A stretch of DNA of 64,000 bases from an uncultured Draconibacterium sp. (GTDB lineage Bacteria; Bacteroidota; Bacteroidia; Bacteroidales; Prolixibacteraceae), in assembly GCF_963675065.1 (NCBI RefSeq), contig NZ_OY775905.1, positions 818,501-882,500 of the forward strand, in the 5' to 3' direction. Positions 63,573-64,000 of this stretch are shown here, piece after piece. Under the pieces are notes generated by a model, which ran no database searches, was not told where the DNA came from, and was given only the letters and a program-made list of their open reading frames with translations. The stretch's first letter is position 1. The number at the start of each line of letters is the position of its first letter. The position numbers and the translations under genes were made by a program.

Positions 63573-64000
63573 TTGACACCAAAGCAACTCAATAAAAAGA
63601 AAATAATAAACGACCCCGTTTTTGGATTTATCAACCTGCAGTCCGAAATTATATTCGACCTGTTGGAACATCCAATATTTCAGCGGCTTCGTCATATCAA
63701 ACAATTAGGTTTATCTTATCTTGTTTTCCCGGGTGCTAACCACACGCGTTTTGAGCACGCTATAGGCACCGTGCATTTAATGCGCCAGGCCATTTCGGTG
63801 CTGAAAATTAAAGGGCATGAAATTACCGACGAAGAAGCAGAAGCTGTTACCATTGCCATTTTATTGCACGATATTGGCCACGCTCCTTTTTCGCATGTAC
63901 TGGAAAATACATTGGTAAATATTTCGCATGAAGAAATTTCGCTGATGCTGATGCAGGAACTTAACCAGCAGTTTAACGGCAAACTGGATTTGGCAATCGA
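63573..64000 (+). CDS. HD-domain phosphohydrolase, N-terminal part, cut by window edge
   Basis: About 142 residues to the window end. No in-frame ATG precedes the conserved part, so the TTG at 63573 is the best start (LTPKQLNKKKIINDPVFGFIN). The family pattern is clear: LEHPIFQRLRHIKQLGLSYLVFPGANHTRFEHAIGTVHL and LLHDIGHAPFSH, giving the metal ligands His and the HD pair of dNTPase/SAMHD1-like proteins. Such proteins hydrolyse nucleotides; the substrate is not known for this subgroup. Confidence 0.85.
   Translation, partial: MTPKQLNKKKIINDPVFGFINLQSEIIFDLLEHPIFQRLRHIKQLGLSYLVFPGANHTRFEHAIGTVHLMRQAISVLKIKGHEITDEEAEAVTIAILLHDIGHAPFSHVLENTLVNISHEEISLMLMQELNQQFNGKLDLAI

Overview
The window reads as a chromosomal segment of a Bacteroidota bacterium. 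The support is a C-terminal type IX secretion (T9SS) type B sorting domain, a PorP/SprF protein, a DUF3098 gene beside ftsX, short-form Adk, LysS with a C-terminal extension, several promoters of the Bacteroidota form TTTG-N19/20-TAnnTTTG, and no evident Shine-Dalgarno sequences. Placement near Marinilabiliales/Prolixibacteraceae is a guess from the overall feel of the proteins, not a measurement.

Positions 1-40643 are mostly core genome. On the minus strand: the start of a ThDP enzyme, parE-parC-aroK, a membrane-anchored MutS-like ATPase with a PAP2 phosphatase and obg, then adk-hpt. On the plus strand: purE, two outer-membrane proteins (one a helix-hairpin-helix/barrel fusion), an acyltransferase and a HAD phosphatase, convergent with recJ. 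Then come lysS, a lipoprotein, an unrecognised helical protein, tRNA-Thr(CGU), a TonB_C protein, a PRC-barrel protein, the ribosomal operon rplM-rpsI-rpsB-tsf, divergent ftsX-DUF3098-uppP-truB, queA, a propeller-like envelope protein, and rimP-nusA-infB.

Positions about 41600-63250 form an accessory surface-protein locus, all on the plus strand. It begins with a promoter-like element and a C-rich, G-depleted leader, followed by a small LuxR-type HTH protein. Next are a C-type-lectin protein, a DUF4347 protein with a His/Cys pair, an Ig/YDG-repeat protein, a small secreted protein, a 4062-residue protein and a PorP/SprF partner. The giant protein carries about ten Ig-like modules, MBG modules, 14 near-identical 87-residue YDG units (14 x 261 bp), more MBG modules, 15 tandem 15-residue EF-loop-like calcium motifs and the T9SS sorting domain. 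A plausible reading is a regulated, phase- or length-variable surface adhesin. The window ends inside an HD-domain phosphohydrolase gene.

The least explained items are: a perfectly 21-bp-phased, mirror-symmetric array of a GCGAGG motif upstream of parE (6126-6329); a pair of paralogous single-helix microproteins of 28-29 residues (24991-25080, 25304-25390); the EF-loop array lacking EF-hand helices; and the C>G leader of the surface locus.
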